Assembly (NCBI GenBank): GCA_050186825.1
Contig: JBFWYD010000021.1
Coordinates: forward strand, 75,039-139,038
DNA: 64,000 nucleotides
Reading direction: 5' to 3'
From: NORP233 sp050186825
Lineage (GTDB): Bacteria > Planctomycetota > J058
Part shown: positions 36,854 to 45,453 of the stretch, piece after piece
Numbering within the stretch: position 1 is the first letter of the stretch
How the letters are laid out: every line of letters begins with the position of its first letter
Notes under the pieces: generated by a model
What the model was told of the DNA's origin: nothing
What the model saw: only the letters and a program-made list of their open reading frames with translations
The model's database searches: none
Program-made: the position numbers and the translations under genes

Positions 36854-38278
36854 ATGCGTATCCGTTCCCTTCGCCTCCTCTCCCTGACCCTGGCCTGCGC
36901 CGCCCTCCCCTTGAGCATGGCTGGCTGCAGCAAGAGGAGCTCGAGCAACAACAACCAGAGCGTCGTGGCCCCCACGACCTCGAGCACCGGCGGCGCCACC
37001 ACGAGCACCACCACCGGCGCCACCACGAGCACCACCACCGCGCCCACCACGAGCACCGTCGCGGCGGGGACCCTGGGCGGGACGCCCGTGGTCGTGGGCG
37101 GCAACACCTCGAGCGGCAGCGCGACCAGCGGCGCCACCGCGGCCGGCTTCGGCAAGGGCACCGGGCGCTTCGTGGACGGCACCGCCAACCTGCCCACCAG
37201 CGCGAGCAACGACTACGGCGCGGACTCGGGCGACCTCGACGGTGACGGCGACATCGACATCGCGATCGCGGTCATGGACGGCCCCTCGCGGATCCTCTGG
37301 AACGACGGCAAGGGCAAGTTCAGCCTCCGGACGACCTCCTTCCCGGCGCTGACGATGAAGGCCACCGACGTGCGCCTGATCGACGCCGACAAGGACGGCG
37401 ACTTCGACCTGATCTTCTCCTGCAACTTCGAGCCGGCGCGCCTGTTCCTGAACGACGGCGCGGGCAACTTCACGCTCGCGGCCTCGCTCGACCCGCAGAA
37501 CGACGCCTACGTCTACAAGCTCGCGATCGGCGACGCCGACGGCGACGGCTGGAGCGACGTGTTCTTCGCCCGCGCCGGCCAGAGCACGACCTCGAAGGGT
37601 CAGAACAAGCTGTTCCTGAGCGACAAGGTGCGCGGCTTCGTCGAGGCCCCCGCCGGCACGATCCCGGTCAAGTTCGACGACTCCCTCGACGCGACCTTCC
37701 TCGACGTGAACGGCGACGGCCACAAGGACATCTTCGTGGCCAACTTCGGGACCCGGCCCACGCTGCTCGTCAACGACGGCACCGGCAAGTTCCTCAACCA
37801 GACCGACGTCTACGTCCCCGCCACCCTGAGCACCTACGCGACCTCGGTCGCGCAGGGCGACCTGGACAAGGACGGCGATGTGGACCTGTTCCTCGGCAAC
37901 GAGGGCGCCCCGGGCTCGACCACCCCGCCTCCCGGCGAGGTCAACAGCTGGCTCAACAACCAGGGCCCCAACAAGACCCTCCTGAACGCGGTCAGCTCGG
38001 CCCCGACGGACGCCGAGGCCACCTGGAAGCTGCGCCTGATCGACGTCAACGCCGACGGCTGGCTCGACGTGGTCGCCTCGCAGCTCCGCTCGGTGCAGCG
38101 CCTCTACCTGAACCAGAACGGCGTGCTGGTCGACGCCACCGCCTTCCTGCCCGCCGTGAACCAGACCCCGAGCAACAGCTACGGCGTGGTGATCGGCGAC
38201 TTCAACGGCGACCAGGCCCCCGACCTGTTCTTCGTGCGCCGCAACGCGCAGCCCTGGCTGTTCCTCAACACCCCCTGA
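36854..38278 (+). CDS. FG-GAP/VCBS repeat lipoprotein
   Basis: 474 aa. ATG 36854 is chosen because it begins a lipoprotein signal peptide with lipobox SMAGC (Cys at 25); an upstream in-frame ATG 36791 would spoil it. A Ser/Asn/Thr-rich linker (27-85; TTSTTT repeats) leads to about six FG-GAP/VCBS-type repeats with calcium-binding loops: GDLDGDGDIDIAIA, IDADKDGDFDLIF, GDADGDGWSDVFF, LDVNGDGHKDIFV, GDLDKDGDVDLFLG, IDVNADGWLDVV and GDFNGDQAPDLFF. These blades form an integrin-alpha-like propeller at the cell surface, used in adhesion or matrix binding. A strong terminator follows 23 bases after the stop. Likely monocistronic. Confidence 0.92.
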   Translation: MRIRSLRLLSLTLACAALPLSMAGCSKRSSSNNNQSVVAPTTSSTGGATTSTTTGATTSTTTAPTTSTVAAGTLGGTPVVVGGNTSSGSATSGATAAGFGKGTGRFVDGTANLPTSASNDYGADSGDLDGDGDIDIAIAVMDGPSRILWNDGKGKFSLRTTSFPALTMKATDVRLIDADKDGDFDLIFSCNFEPARLFLNDGAGNFTLAASLDPQNDAYVYKLAIGDADGDGWSDVFFARAGQSTTSKGQNKLFLSDKVRGFVEAPAGTIPVKFDDSLDATFLDVNGDGHKDIFVANFGTRPTLLVNDGTGKFLNQTDVYVPATLSTYATSVAQGDLDKDGDVDLFLGNEGAPGSTTPPPGEVNSWLNNQGPNKTLLNAVSSAPTDAEATWKLRLIDVNADGWLDVVASQLRSVQRLYLNQNGVLVDATAFLPAVNQTPSNSYGVVIGDFNGDQAPDLFFVRRNAQPWLFLNTP

Positions 38279-38301
38279 GGGAGGCTGAGCAGCTCTTTGC
38301 G

Positions 38302-38341
38302 CAGGGGCGGAGGGTTCGACCTCCGCCCCTGTTCGTTTCGT
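38302..38341 (+). terminator. Rho-independent terminator of FG-GAP lipoprotein gene
   Basis: CAGGGGCGGAGG (38302-38313), loop GTTCGA, CCTCCGCCCCTG (38320-38331): a perfect 12-bp stem followed by TTCGTTTCGT. The clearest intrinsic terminator in the window. Confidence 0.9.
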
Positions 38342-38378
38342 GTGCCCCCGCGTGAACGCTCGGCATCCGCAGCTCGGC

Positions 38379-39065
38379 TCAGGCCTTCTCTCGCTTGCCG
38401 CGCGCGCGCTGCTCGCGGCAGCCGGCGATCGAGCAGCCGCCGCCCTCCTCGAAGCAGCTCGGGTGGTGCGGCGCCGCGCAGGCGTCGCAGTAGACGACCG
38501 GCGCCTCCTCGCGCAGGTCGTCGTGGCAGAAGGGGCAGCGGCCGGTGTGGGCCTCCCCTTCGCGTGCCTGCTGCACCTTCACCGCGGGGCGGGCCTCGGT
38601 CCACACCAGGTCCACCGCGTCGCGCGCGAGCTGGATCAGGGCGGCGGCGTCCTCTCCGGGCGCGGCCCGGAAGGTGAGCCGGCCGCCCTCGATCCGGAGG
38701 AAGCGTCCGTGGTGGCGGAGAAGGAGCTCGCGCGCGGCGGTGGCCAGGGGGGCCTCGCCTGCGAGCACGCGCGGCTCGCGCTGGCCGAGCAGCCGGCGCA
38801 GCCAGCCGGGGCGGCGCAGCTCGAGGCGCGCGCTGGAGGGCGCCCGGCAGCGGACCTCGGCCACCCCGTTCCCCAGCCAGCGCAGCTCGACCGCGCGGCC
38901 GTCGAGGTGCCCGTCGACGCGGTCGCTCCCCAGCCAGCCGCGGCGGAGCGGGCCGTCCAGGGCCCGCGCGACCCGCTCCAGGCTGGCGCGCGTCGGGCCG
39001 TCCGAGTGCCCGTGGAGCAGGGCCCACAGCCAGCCGCTCAGCGCGTCGCGCGCTGGCCTCAACAC
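38379..39065 (-). CDS. Protein with C-terminal prokaryotic RING-like finger
   Basis: 228 aa from GTG 39065, 7 bases after the stop of the kinase gene, so cotranscribed with it. The first 165 residues have no recognised family (Arg/Leu-rich, mixed helix and strand). The C-terminus, about 177-219, is a Cys/His finger: CPFCHDDL, VVYCDACAAPHHPSCFEEGGGC and CREQ, spaced as in prokaryotic RING-type fingers. A second protein with nearly the same finger is encoded at 57528-58598. Prokaryotic RING domains are thought to mediate protein binding; ubiquitin-ligase activity is not established and no E2 or ubiquitin-like gene is seen nearby. Confidence 0.72.
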   Translation of the reverse strand: MLRPARDALSGWLWALLHGHSDGPTRASLERVARALDGPLRRGWLGSDRVDGHLDGRAVELRWLGNGVAEVRCRAPSSARLELRRPGWLRRLLGQREPRVLAGEAPLATAARELLLRHHGRFLRIEGGRLTFRAAPGEDAAALIQLARDAVDLVWTEARPAVKVQQAREGEAHTGRCPFCHDDLREEAPVVYCDACAAPHHPSCFEEGGGCSIAGCREQRARGKREKA

Positions 39066-39072
39066 GTCCGCC

Positions 39073-42000
39073 TCACTCGTCGTCCTCGTGCGCGGGCGCC
39101 GCGGGCGCCGTCTCGGGCGTCGCCTCGGGCGCCGCCTCGCCGCGCCAGCGCGCGGCGACCAGCGGCGGCACGGGGACGTCGCGCCCGGCCAGGCGCGCCA
39201 CGATCTCGCGCCACGCGGCGCTCCGACCGCCGCCCGCGCGGCGCGCCTGCTCCAGGCGCGCCGCCGCGACCTCCCTGCCGTGGCTCAGGAGCGCGCACCA
39301 CGCGAGTACGGACAGCGCCAGGTCGCGCTTGGCCTGGCGATCGCGGCGGTCCTGGGGCCGCGCGCCCGGGCTGCGGTCCACCTCGGCCACGACCGCGTCC
39401 GCCAGCCGTGCGGCCCGCTCCAGCTCACCCGCCCGCGCGCAGGCGGCCGCGTAGTGGACCTGGAGCACCAGGGGGGCGTCCTCGCCCAGCCGCCCGCACA
39501 CCGCGGCGTAGGGGCCGAGCGACTCGGGCTGCCGGTCGAGCAGGTAGAGCGCGCGCTCGAGCTCGCTGAGGGCGCGCCAGTAGCCGAGGCTGATCGCGCT
39601 CTGGTGCACCTGATCGGGGGCCGGGACCTGCGGCCGCGCGAAGCGCTCGCGGCAGGCCTCGGCCTCGGCCAGGGCCAGGCGGGAGAGGTGCTCGCAGCGC
39701 GCCGCCAGCGTCCGGCCCTGGGTCGGGTCGCCGCAGGCCGCGCTCACGCCGCGCTGGGCCCGGGCCGCCCACACGAGGAAGTCCAGCGCGGGGTCGCCCA
39801 CGAACAGCTCCTGCGCGGCGGGGAGCAGCGCCCAGGCCTCGTCCGCCAGCGGCCTCCAGTCGCGCCGCCCGTGGCCCAGGGCCCGCAGCAGGCGCGAACG
39901 CGCGAAGGTCGCCCCCCAGGCGTCGAGCGGCCGCAGGCGGGGGCGCGCGGGTCCGAGCCCGAGCCGGGCGCGGGACTCCGGCGGGAGCTGCGCGCCGAGC
40001 GCGAGGTCGAAGGCGACGGCCGCCTGGCCGAGGAGCTCCGTCTCCTGCTCGGCGGTCGCGTTCATGGTGCACGTGTTCAGGCACAGGGCCCACACGAGGT
40101 AGGCCTCGGCGCGCCGCCGCCGCGGCTCGGCCAGGAAGGTCTCGAAGGCGCGCTCCGCGATCATGCGCCCGGCCACGGCCACGAAGCGCGCGCCCGAGGG
40201 GTTCGAGCGCAGGAGGATGAAGGCCGACAGCGCGGGGACGGGCGGCGGCGCGCGGCGGAGCACGGCCCCGTTCAGCCCGAACAGCAGCAGGCCGTGCAGG
40301 CGCTGGCGGACCTCGGGGTCCTCCCAGCTCACGAGGCGGTCGTCGGCCGGGTCCGCCTCGTCGAGGGGCTCCTGCAGCGCGGCCACGAGCTCGTAGACCC
40401 CGGGGATGTCCTCGCGCGGGGGGTGGGCCTCGAGCCCGGCGAGGACGCGGCGCAGCACGGCGCCGAGCCCGGGGCGGAGGGCCGCCGCCGAGACGCTCGC
40501 CCGTCGCCACCAGGGCAGGAGCACGCGCGACAGCGCGCGCGCGAGGTCGGCGCAGGGTCGCGTGTCCGCCCAGCGCTCGGGCGGGACGCTCCGGGCCCAG
40601 GCCTCCAGGGCCGCGATCAGACCGGGCGCGTCGGCGCGCACCTGCTCGGCCTGGCGGCGCGCGCGGTAGGAGGCCAGGGGGTCGCCCAGGGCAGGATCGC
40701 CCAGGGCCGGCGCGCTCGCCTCGGGGGCCAGGGGCTCCTTCGCCGCGCGGCCGGCGAGGGCGTCGTCGAGGGCCGTCTGCGCCGCTCGCGCGGCGCCCTG
40801 GAGCGAGCGCTCGACCTCGGTCAGGGCGCGGCGGAGGTCCGCGGCGGGGCCGGCGCCCGCGGCCGCGAGCAGGCGCGCGACGACCTCGCGCTGGCTGGGC
40901 GCCCGGGCGGGCCCGTCCGCGACCGGCTGGGCCCAGCGGAGCAGCGCCAGCGCGGAGAGCAGGTGCCGCTCCGGCGAGGCGTCGGGGTCGGGGGCCTGGA
41001 GCGGGGGCGCCGCGTCGCACCAGCCGCGCCCCTGGGCCAGGGACAGGCGCAGGCGGAGGGTGGCGAGCCCCGCGCGCTGCCCGGGGCTCAACCAGGCCAG
41101 GGGGCCCGTCCCCGCCTGGGCGGCCGCGAGCGCGTCCGCGAGCCCCGGGCCGCCCGGCCGCTGCTCGTCGAGCAGCCGCGCGCTCTGCTCGAGCACGCGC
41201 TCGACCTCCCCGCGGGGCTCGCCGCGCAGCAGCGGGTCGGCGCGCTCGAGCCGGGGCAGCGTCGCGTCGAGCAGCTGCGCGAGCTCGCGGCGCGCGCGGG
41301 CCTGCGGCCCGAGCCAGCTCGCCAGCGCCGCGACGACCAGGGCGCAGGCCAGCAGCGCGGCGCCCGCCAGGCGGGCCCGCCCGGAGCGTCGCGCCCGCTG
41401 CCAGGTGCGTCCGAGCCACCCCGAGCTGCGCCGCGCCGGCTCCTCGCCACGCCGCAGCGCGGCCAGCTCCTCGGCCAGCTCCGCGGCGCGCGGGCGCCGG
41501 GCGGGGTCCTCGGCGAGGGCGGCCAGGACGACGGCCTCGAGCGCGGGCGAGAGCTCGGGGCGAAGCCGGCGCGGCGGCGGGGGGTCGGCCGCGAGCACCT
41601 GGGCCATGACCGCGGCCGCGGACTCGCCCTCGAAGGCGGGCCTGCCGCAGAGCATCCGGTAGAGGATCCCGCCCAGGGCGAACACGTCGGCGGGCGGTCC
41701 CACCCCGCCCGCGCCGCGGAGCTGCTCGGGGGCCATGTAGTCGAGCGTGCCCAGCACGGCCTGGCTGTGGGTCAGCCGCTCCTCCTGCTCGTCTCGCGCC
41801 ACCCCGAAGTCGGCGAGCACCGGGGTCTTCCCCCCGCGCAGGAGCACGTTCGCGGGCTTGAGGTCGCGGTGAACCACGCCCGCCGCGTGCACGTGGGCCA
41901 GCCCGCGCGCGATCCCCTCGCCCACGGCCAGCGCCCGCTCGACCGGGAAGGGCCCCGCGGCGAGCGCCTCCTCGAGGTCGCCGCCCTCGATCAGCTCGAG

Positions 42001-42288
42001 CGCGAAGAAGGCCACCCCCGAGGGCTGCGCCTCGAAGTGGTGGATCCGCACCACCCCGGGATGGCCCTCGATCCGGGCCAGGGCCCGCGCCTCGCGCGCG
42101 AAGCGCTCGCGCCGCACGGGGTCGGACAGGAGCGAGATCTTGAGCGCGTGGCGGCTGCCGAGCGCGCGATGCCGCCCCAGGAACACCGCGCCCATGGCGC
42201 CGCGGCCGAGCTCCCGCTCGACCACGTAGTCGCCCAGGCTCGCCCCGGGCTGGGGTAGAGCGGACCGGACCTCCCCGCTCAGCGGCAC
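39073..42288 (-). CDS. Membrane-anchored Ser/Thr protein kinase, 1,071 aa
   Basis: GTG 42288 directly follows GAGGAGGT; the frame is open 5' through the hexamer array but that would add an artificial Ser/Asp-rich tail. Kinase domain about 20-275: glycine loop LGRGAMGAVFLG, K50, HRDLKPANVLL (D142), DFGVAR (D160) and GTLDYMAPEQL, so it should be active. A juxtamembrane basic stretch and one membrane helix (about 305-326) follow. The remaining 740 residues, outside the membrane, are helical, with TPR-like character and scattered Cys. It probably senses an extracytoplasmic signal. Operon with the RING-like protein downstream. Another kinase gene lies upstream, separated by a 586-base repeat-rich gap. 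Confidence 0.88.
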   Translation of the reverse strand: MPLSGEVRSALPQPGASLGDYVVERELGRGAMGAVFLGRHRALGSRHALKISLLSDPVRRERFAREARALARIEGHPGVVRIHHFEAQPSGVAFFALELIEGGDLEEALAAGPFPVERALAVGEGIARGLAHVHAAGVVHRDLKPANVLLRGGKTPVLADFGVARDEQEERLTHSQAVLGTLDYMAPEQLRGAGGVGPPADVFALGGILYRMLCGRPAFEGESAAAVMAQVLAADPPPPRRLRPELSPALEAVVLAALAEDPARRPRAAELAEELAALRRGEEPARRSSGWLGRTWQRARRSGRARLAGAALLACALVVAALASWLGPQARARRELAQLLDATLPRLERADPLLRGEPRGEVERVLEQSARLLDEQRPGGPGLADALAAAQAGTGPLAWLSPGQRAGLATLRLRLSLAQGRGWCDAAPPLQAPDPDASPERHLLSALALLRWAQPVADGPARAPSQREVVARLLAAAGAGPAADLRRALTEVERSLQGAARAAQTALDDALAGRAAKEPLAPEASAPALGDPALGDPLASYRARRQAEQVRADAPGLIAALEAWARSVPPERWADTRPCADLARALSRVLLPWWRRASVSAAALRPGLGAVLRRVLAGLEAHPPREDIPGVYELVAALQEPLDEADPADDRLVSWEDPEVRQRLHGLLLFGLNGAVLRRAPPPVPALSAFILLRSNPSGARFVAVAGRMIAERAFETFLAEPRRRRAEAYLVWALCLNTCTMNATAEQETELLGQAAVAFDLALGAQLPPESRARLGLGPARPRLRPLDAWGATFARSRLLRALGHGRRDWRPLADEAWALLPAAQELFVGDPALDFLVWAARAQRGVSAACGDPTQGRTLAARCEHLSRLALAEAEACRERFARPQVPAPDQVHQSAISLGYWRALSELERALYLLDRQPESLGPYAAVCGRLGEDAPLVLQVHYAAACARAGELERAARLADAVVAEVDRSPGARPQDRRDRQAKRDLALSVLAWCALLSHGREVAAARLEQARRAGGGRSAAWREIVARLAGRDVPVPPLVAARWRGEAAPEATPETAPAAPAHEDDE

Positions 42289-42354
42289 ACCTCCTCGTAG
42301 CCCCGGCAGCGTAGCTCTCCGCTGGGCAGGTCGCCTTGGTCGTGCTGGCTGGGT

Positions 42355-42470
42355 CGAGGCCGAGGCCGAGTCCGAGGCCGAGGCCGAGACCGAGACCGAG
42401 ACCGAGTCCGGGACCGAGGCCGAGGCCGAGTCCGAGTTGGAGACCGAGTCCGACTCCGAGTCCGAGGTCT
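42355..42470. repeat. Hexanucleotide array (GAGNCC)n upstream of kinase gene
   Basis: About 19 units of GAGGCC/GAGACC/GAGTCC stand 67 bases upstream of the kinase start. Same array type as 36483-36581 (inverse) and 63875-64000. Confidence 0.9.
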
Positions 42471-42600
42471 TCGCGCGACCGCTCGCGGGGAGCGCGCGCA
42501 GCGCGCGAGCAACCGCGAGCAATTGCCCCACCTCAGATCCTCTCCCTGTTGGCGAAGGGCCTTCGGGTGGACCCTGCAGCCTGCGCGACCACTGGCGTGC

Positions 42601-42655
42601 ATCGGGAACCTCGTGCCCGTGCCCGTGCCCGTGCCCGTGCCCGTGCCTTCTCGAT
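42601..42655. repeat. Type-II arm: (GTGCCC)n
   Basis: GGGAACCTC followed by about six CGTGCC units. The flank resembles that of the right end of the type-II palindrome at 20722-20746, so this seems to be an isolated arm. Confidence 0.75.
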
Positions 42656-42692
42656 CCGAACCCGCCACGGAGACACGCCCCGCTTGCCCGTG

Positions 42693-42735
42693 GCGATCTC
42701 AGCGATCTCTGCGATCTCTGCGCTGAGATCCAACG
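42693..42735. repeat. Type-III arm: (GCGATCTCT)n
   Basis: GCGATCTCAGCGATCTCTGC and following units, ending GATCCAACGCC, match the right arm of the element at 8191-8233, including the end TCCAACGCCC. Confidence 0.8.
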
Positions 42736-42780
42736 CCCTCGCAGCTCATGCCCCCCGCGGATCCCGACCCGACCTCGCCT

Positions 42781-42850
42781 CCGGCGAGCACGAGCACGTC
42801 CACGATCACGACTACGAGCACGAGCACGAGCACGAGCACGGAGGCCGCTG
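42781..42850. repeat. Type-I element, copy C (one arm)
   Basis: GAGCACGAGCACGTCCACGA and later GAGCAC hexamers end in CACGAGCACGGAGGCCGCTG (42831-42850), identical over 20 bases to the right end of copy D. It abuts the end of the FHA-kinase gene (stop at 42875). The gap 42289-42874 holds only this and the three preceding repeat arms. Confidence 0.82.
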
Positions 42851-42874
42851 GCGTCGAATCAGGCGGTCGGGGCG

Positions 42875-45328
42875 CTAGCGGGTCCAGCCCGCCGGCACGG
42901 CCTGGGCCGGGAGGCGCGGGGCCTCGTGGTTGAGCCACTGGCTCCACCCGGCGGCGTCTTCCCCGAGCTGGACGCCGCCGCTCAGCTCGGGCAGGGCCTC
43001 GAGGGCGCGCTGGCGCTCCTGCTCGAGGAACTCCATGACCAGCACGCCCACCGAGCTGAAGTCCTCGTGGGGGGCTGCGCCGCCCACGCAGAAGTCGGCC
43101 AGGGGGGCCGTGTCGAGGAGGCGGACCAGGGTCACGACGGTGGCGCGCGAGCGGCGCTCGACGAGGGCCTGGAACACGAAGGGGTCGACCTCGACCAGGG
43201 GCTGGGTGATCAGGGGCTGGCGCTCGAGGTCGTCGCGGAACACGAGCTTGACCTTGCCCAGCTCGAGCTTGTCGCCGTCGCGGAGCAGGCCGACGTCGCG
43301 GCGCTCGTCCGCCACGCGCACCCCGAAACGGCTGCCCAGGTCGCGGAACAGGTAGCGGGTGTTGAGGCGGACCAGCTGGATGTGCTGCCGCGACACGGAG
43401 CGGTCGGGGATCGTGATCTCGGCCTCGTCGGCGCGGCCGACGGTCCACACCTCGCCCGCGCCCAGGTCGACCTCGAAGGTCTGCCCGTCGGGGGTCTCGA
43501 CCTCGAGGCGGCCGCGGGCGCGCTCGCCCGGCGGGCGGAACTGGATCGGCTCGCCGCCGCCCGCGTCCAGCCACCACTGGAGCCAGGGCTCGACCTCGCG
43601 GCCGAGGTTCTCGCGGGTCCGCTCGAACAGCCGCTCGGCCATGTCCCAGCAGCGCTCGCGGCTCAGCTCGCGGGCGCGCTCCAGCGCGGCCTCCAGCTCG
43701 TCGGACGGCATCCCGGTCGAGAGCAGGGCGCGGCGGCTGCGCTCGAAGGAGCGCTCGCGGGTGCGCGGGTCGAGCTGCTCGAAGCAGCTGACCAGCGCCC
43801 GGGCGTGGGCGGTCTGGACCAGGGCGGCGTGGAGCAGGCCCGGGATCGGGATCGGCTCCAGGGGCTCGGTGAGCACGCTTCGCACGTCCTTGGCCGCGCC
43901 CAGGCGCTCGCTCTGGGCCGAGTGCCGGGCGGTCGCGCCGAAGTGTCCGGTCCGGAACACCAGCGGCGGCGCCGAGCCGAAGCGGACCTGGTCGCGGTCG
44001 CGGAGCACGATCTCGACCACGGGGTTGCCGTTGACCCGCACGTCCTCGGGGCGGCCGTGGCTGCGGAGCACGATCCCGGCCGCCGTGCGCTCGAGCGTGG
44101 CCTGCAGCGCGCTCAGCCCGGCCATCCGCACGTCCGAGCCGCGCTCGCTGCCGACCCGATAGCTGTCCTTGCCGACGAGCATCACCCGCTCGTCCGCGCC
44201 CTCCGCCTCGAAGCGGAGCAGGTTGGGCGCCTTGCCCCGCAGCACGCGGTCGAGGTCCTGGATCAGCGCCTTGGCGGTGGGCGGGCGGTAGGCGCGGTTG
44301 CCCTCGAGCAGGGCGTGGACCAGGTCGCACACGTAGGGCTCGGTCCCGGGCGCCGCCTCGCGCAGGGGCTGGAACACGCCGCTCTGGATCACCTGAGCGT
44401 AGTCCGCCGCCGTGCGCCCGCGGAAGGGCGGCTTGCCCGCGATCATCAGGTAGTAGATGACGCCGAGCGAGAACAGGTCGGCCCGGTGGTCGACCTCGTG
44501 GTCGCCCCACTGCTCGGGGGCTATGAACGCCGGCGAGCCGAGCACGTCGCCCGCCTGCGAGAGGCTGCTGTGGCTGGTGACCTTGGCCAGCCCGAAGTCG
44601 AAGAGCTTGAGCATCCCGCCGCGCGCGACCAGCACGTTGGCCGGCTTGAGGTCGCGGTGCACGATCCCCTGCTCGTGGGCGACCTGGAGCGCGAGCGCGA
44701 TCTGCTTGATCGCGCGCGTCGCGCTCTGGCTGCTGAACTTGCCCCGCTCGCGCAGCATCTCGTGGAGCGTCGGGCCCTCCACGTACTCGAGCACCATGAA
44801 GGGGACCGAGCCCTCCTGGCCCGAGGCCACGACCTTGACGATGTTCGGATGATCGAGGCGCGACATGACCTCGGCCTCGCGGCGGAAGCGCTCGACCGCG
44901 TCCGCGTCCTTGCTCCCGAACACCTTGATCACGAAGTCGCGCTCGAGGGTCCCCTCGCGGGCGGCGCGGTAGACGCGGCCCATGGCCCCCTCGCCCACGA
45001 GCTCCTCGGCCACGAAGCTGCCGAAGCGCTTCCCGATGTATGCGTCCTCGGGCAGGGGCTGGGGCGCCGCGGGCGGGGGCGCGACCTCGGCCGGGACCTG
45101 GCGCGGCGCCGTCATGAGCATCCCGAGCAGCGTCCGCCCCTGGTTGCGCGTGATCACCTGGGCCTTGAACAGCTCGGTCAGGAAGGTCGCGAGCTGCTGC
45201 TCGTCATCCTGGGTGTCCATGCTGGCCGGGCGGTTGGTCCAGGCCTGGAGGTAGGGCGCGAGGGCGGCCTGCGTCGCGATCCCCAGGTCGACGATCGTCT
45301 GGACCGCGCGGTGGATCAGCTCGTCCAC
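42875..45328 (-). CDS. Ser/Thr protein kinase with FHA domains
   Basis: 817 aa from GTG 45328 with GGGGAG upstream. An N-terminal helical module (1-75) resembles GspE-N or DUF4388-associated helices. Kinase domain about 100-365: VGEGAMGRVYRA, K135, HRDLKPANVLV (D226), DFGLAK (D244), GSPAFIAPEQW. Then a degenerate FHA domain (about 385-470; YRVGSERGSDVRM) and a good C-terminal FHA domain (about 635-715; VWTVGRADEAEITIPDRSVSRQHIQLV with GR, S and H in place). No membrane helix, so a cytosolic kinase that can bind phosphothreonine, likely for autophosphorylation-dependent recruitment. Divergent from the gene at 45454. Confidence 0.9.
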   Translation of the reverse strand: MDELIHRAVQTIVDLGIATQAALAPYLQAWTNRPASMDTQDDEQQLATFLTELFKAQVITRNQGRTLLGMLMTAPRQVPAEVAPPPAAPQPLPEDAYIGKRFGSFVAEELVGEGAMGRVYRAAREGTLERDFVIKVFGSKDADAVERFRREAEVMSRLDHPNIVKVVASGQEGSVPFMVLEYVEGPTLHEMLRERGKFSSQSATRAIKQIALALQVAHEQGIVHRDLKPANVLVARGGMLKLFDFGLAKVTSHSSLSQAGDVLGSPAFIAPEQWGDHEVDHRADLFSLGVIYYLMIAGKPPFRGRTAADYAQVIQSGVFQPLREAAPGTEPYVCDLVHALLEGNRAYRPPTAKALIQDLDRVLRGKAPNLLRFEAEGADERVMLVGKDSYRVGSERGSDVRMAGLSALQATLERTAAGIVLRSHGRPEDVRVNGNPVVEIVLRDRDQVRFGSAPPLVFRTGHFGATARHSAQSERLGAAKDVRSVLTEPLEPIPIPGLLHAALVQTAHARALVSCFEQLDPRTRERSFERSRRALLSTGMPSDELEAALERARELSRERCWDMAERLFERTRENLGREVEPWLQWWLDAGGGEPIQFRPPGERARGRLEVETPDGQTFEVDLGAGEVWTVGRADEAEITIPDRSVSRQHIQLVRLNTRYLFRDLGSRFGVRVADERRDVGLLRDGDKLELGKVKLVFRDDLERQPLITQPLVEVDPFVFQALVERRSRATVVTLVRLLDTAPLADFCVGGAAPHEDFSSVGVLVMEFLEQERQRALEALPELSGGVQLGEDAAGWSQWLNHEAPRLPAQAVPAGWTR

Positions 45329-45453
45329 GACTCTCCCCTGCCGGCGCTCGAGGCCGCCGTTACGCTCTAGGCTACCGCCCCGACCGGGCGGCGCGAGCGC
45401 GAGCAGGCGCGCGATCTCCGCGCGTCGTCCGCCCGCGCTCGAAGGAGGACGCC

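Noticed and set aside
38379..39065. Ubiquitin-ligase function for the RING-like proteins
   Set aside because: Only the finger is visible; no E1, E2 or ubiquitin-like gene is in the window, so the function is left open.
42289..42531. N-terminal extension of the 39073 kinase into the hexamer array (Ser/Asp-rich)
   Set aside because: The extension is a translation of the GAGNCC array, which also occurs in non-coding gaps; GTG 42288 has AGGAGG directly before it.
42601..42850. CRISPR-like array because of several short repeats in a row
   Set aside because: Repeats are 6-10-nt tandem units without spacers of constant length, and no cas gene is present.
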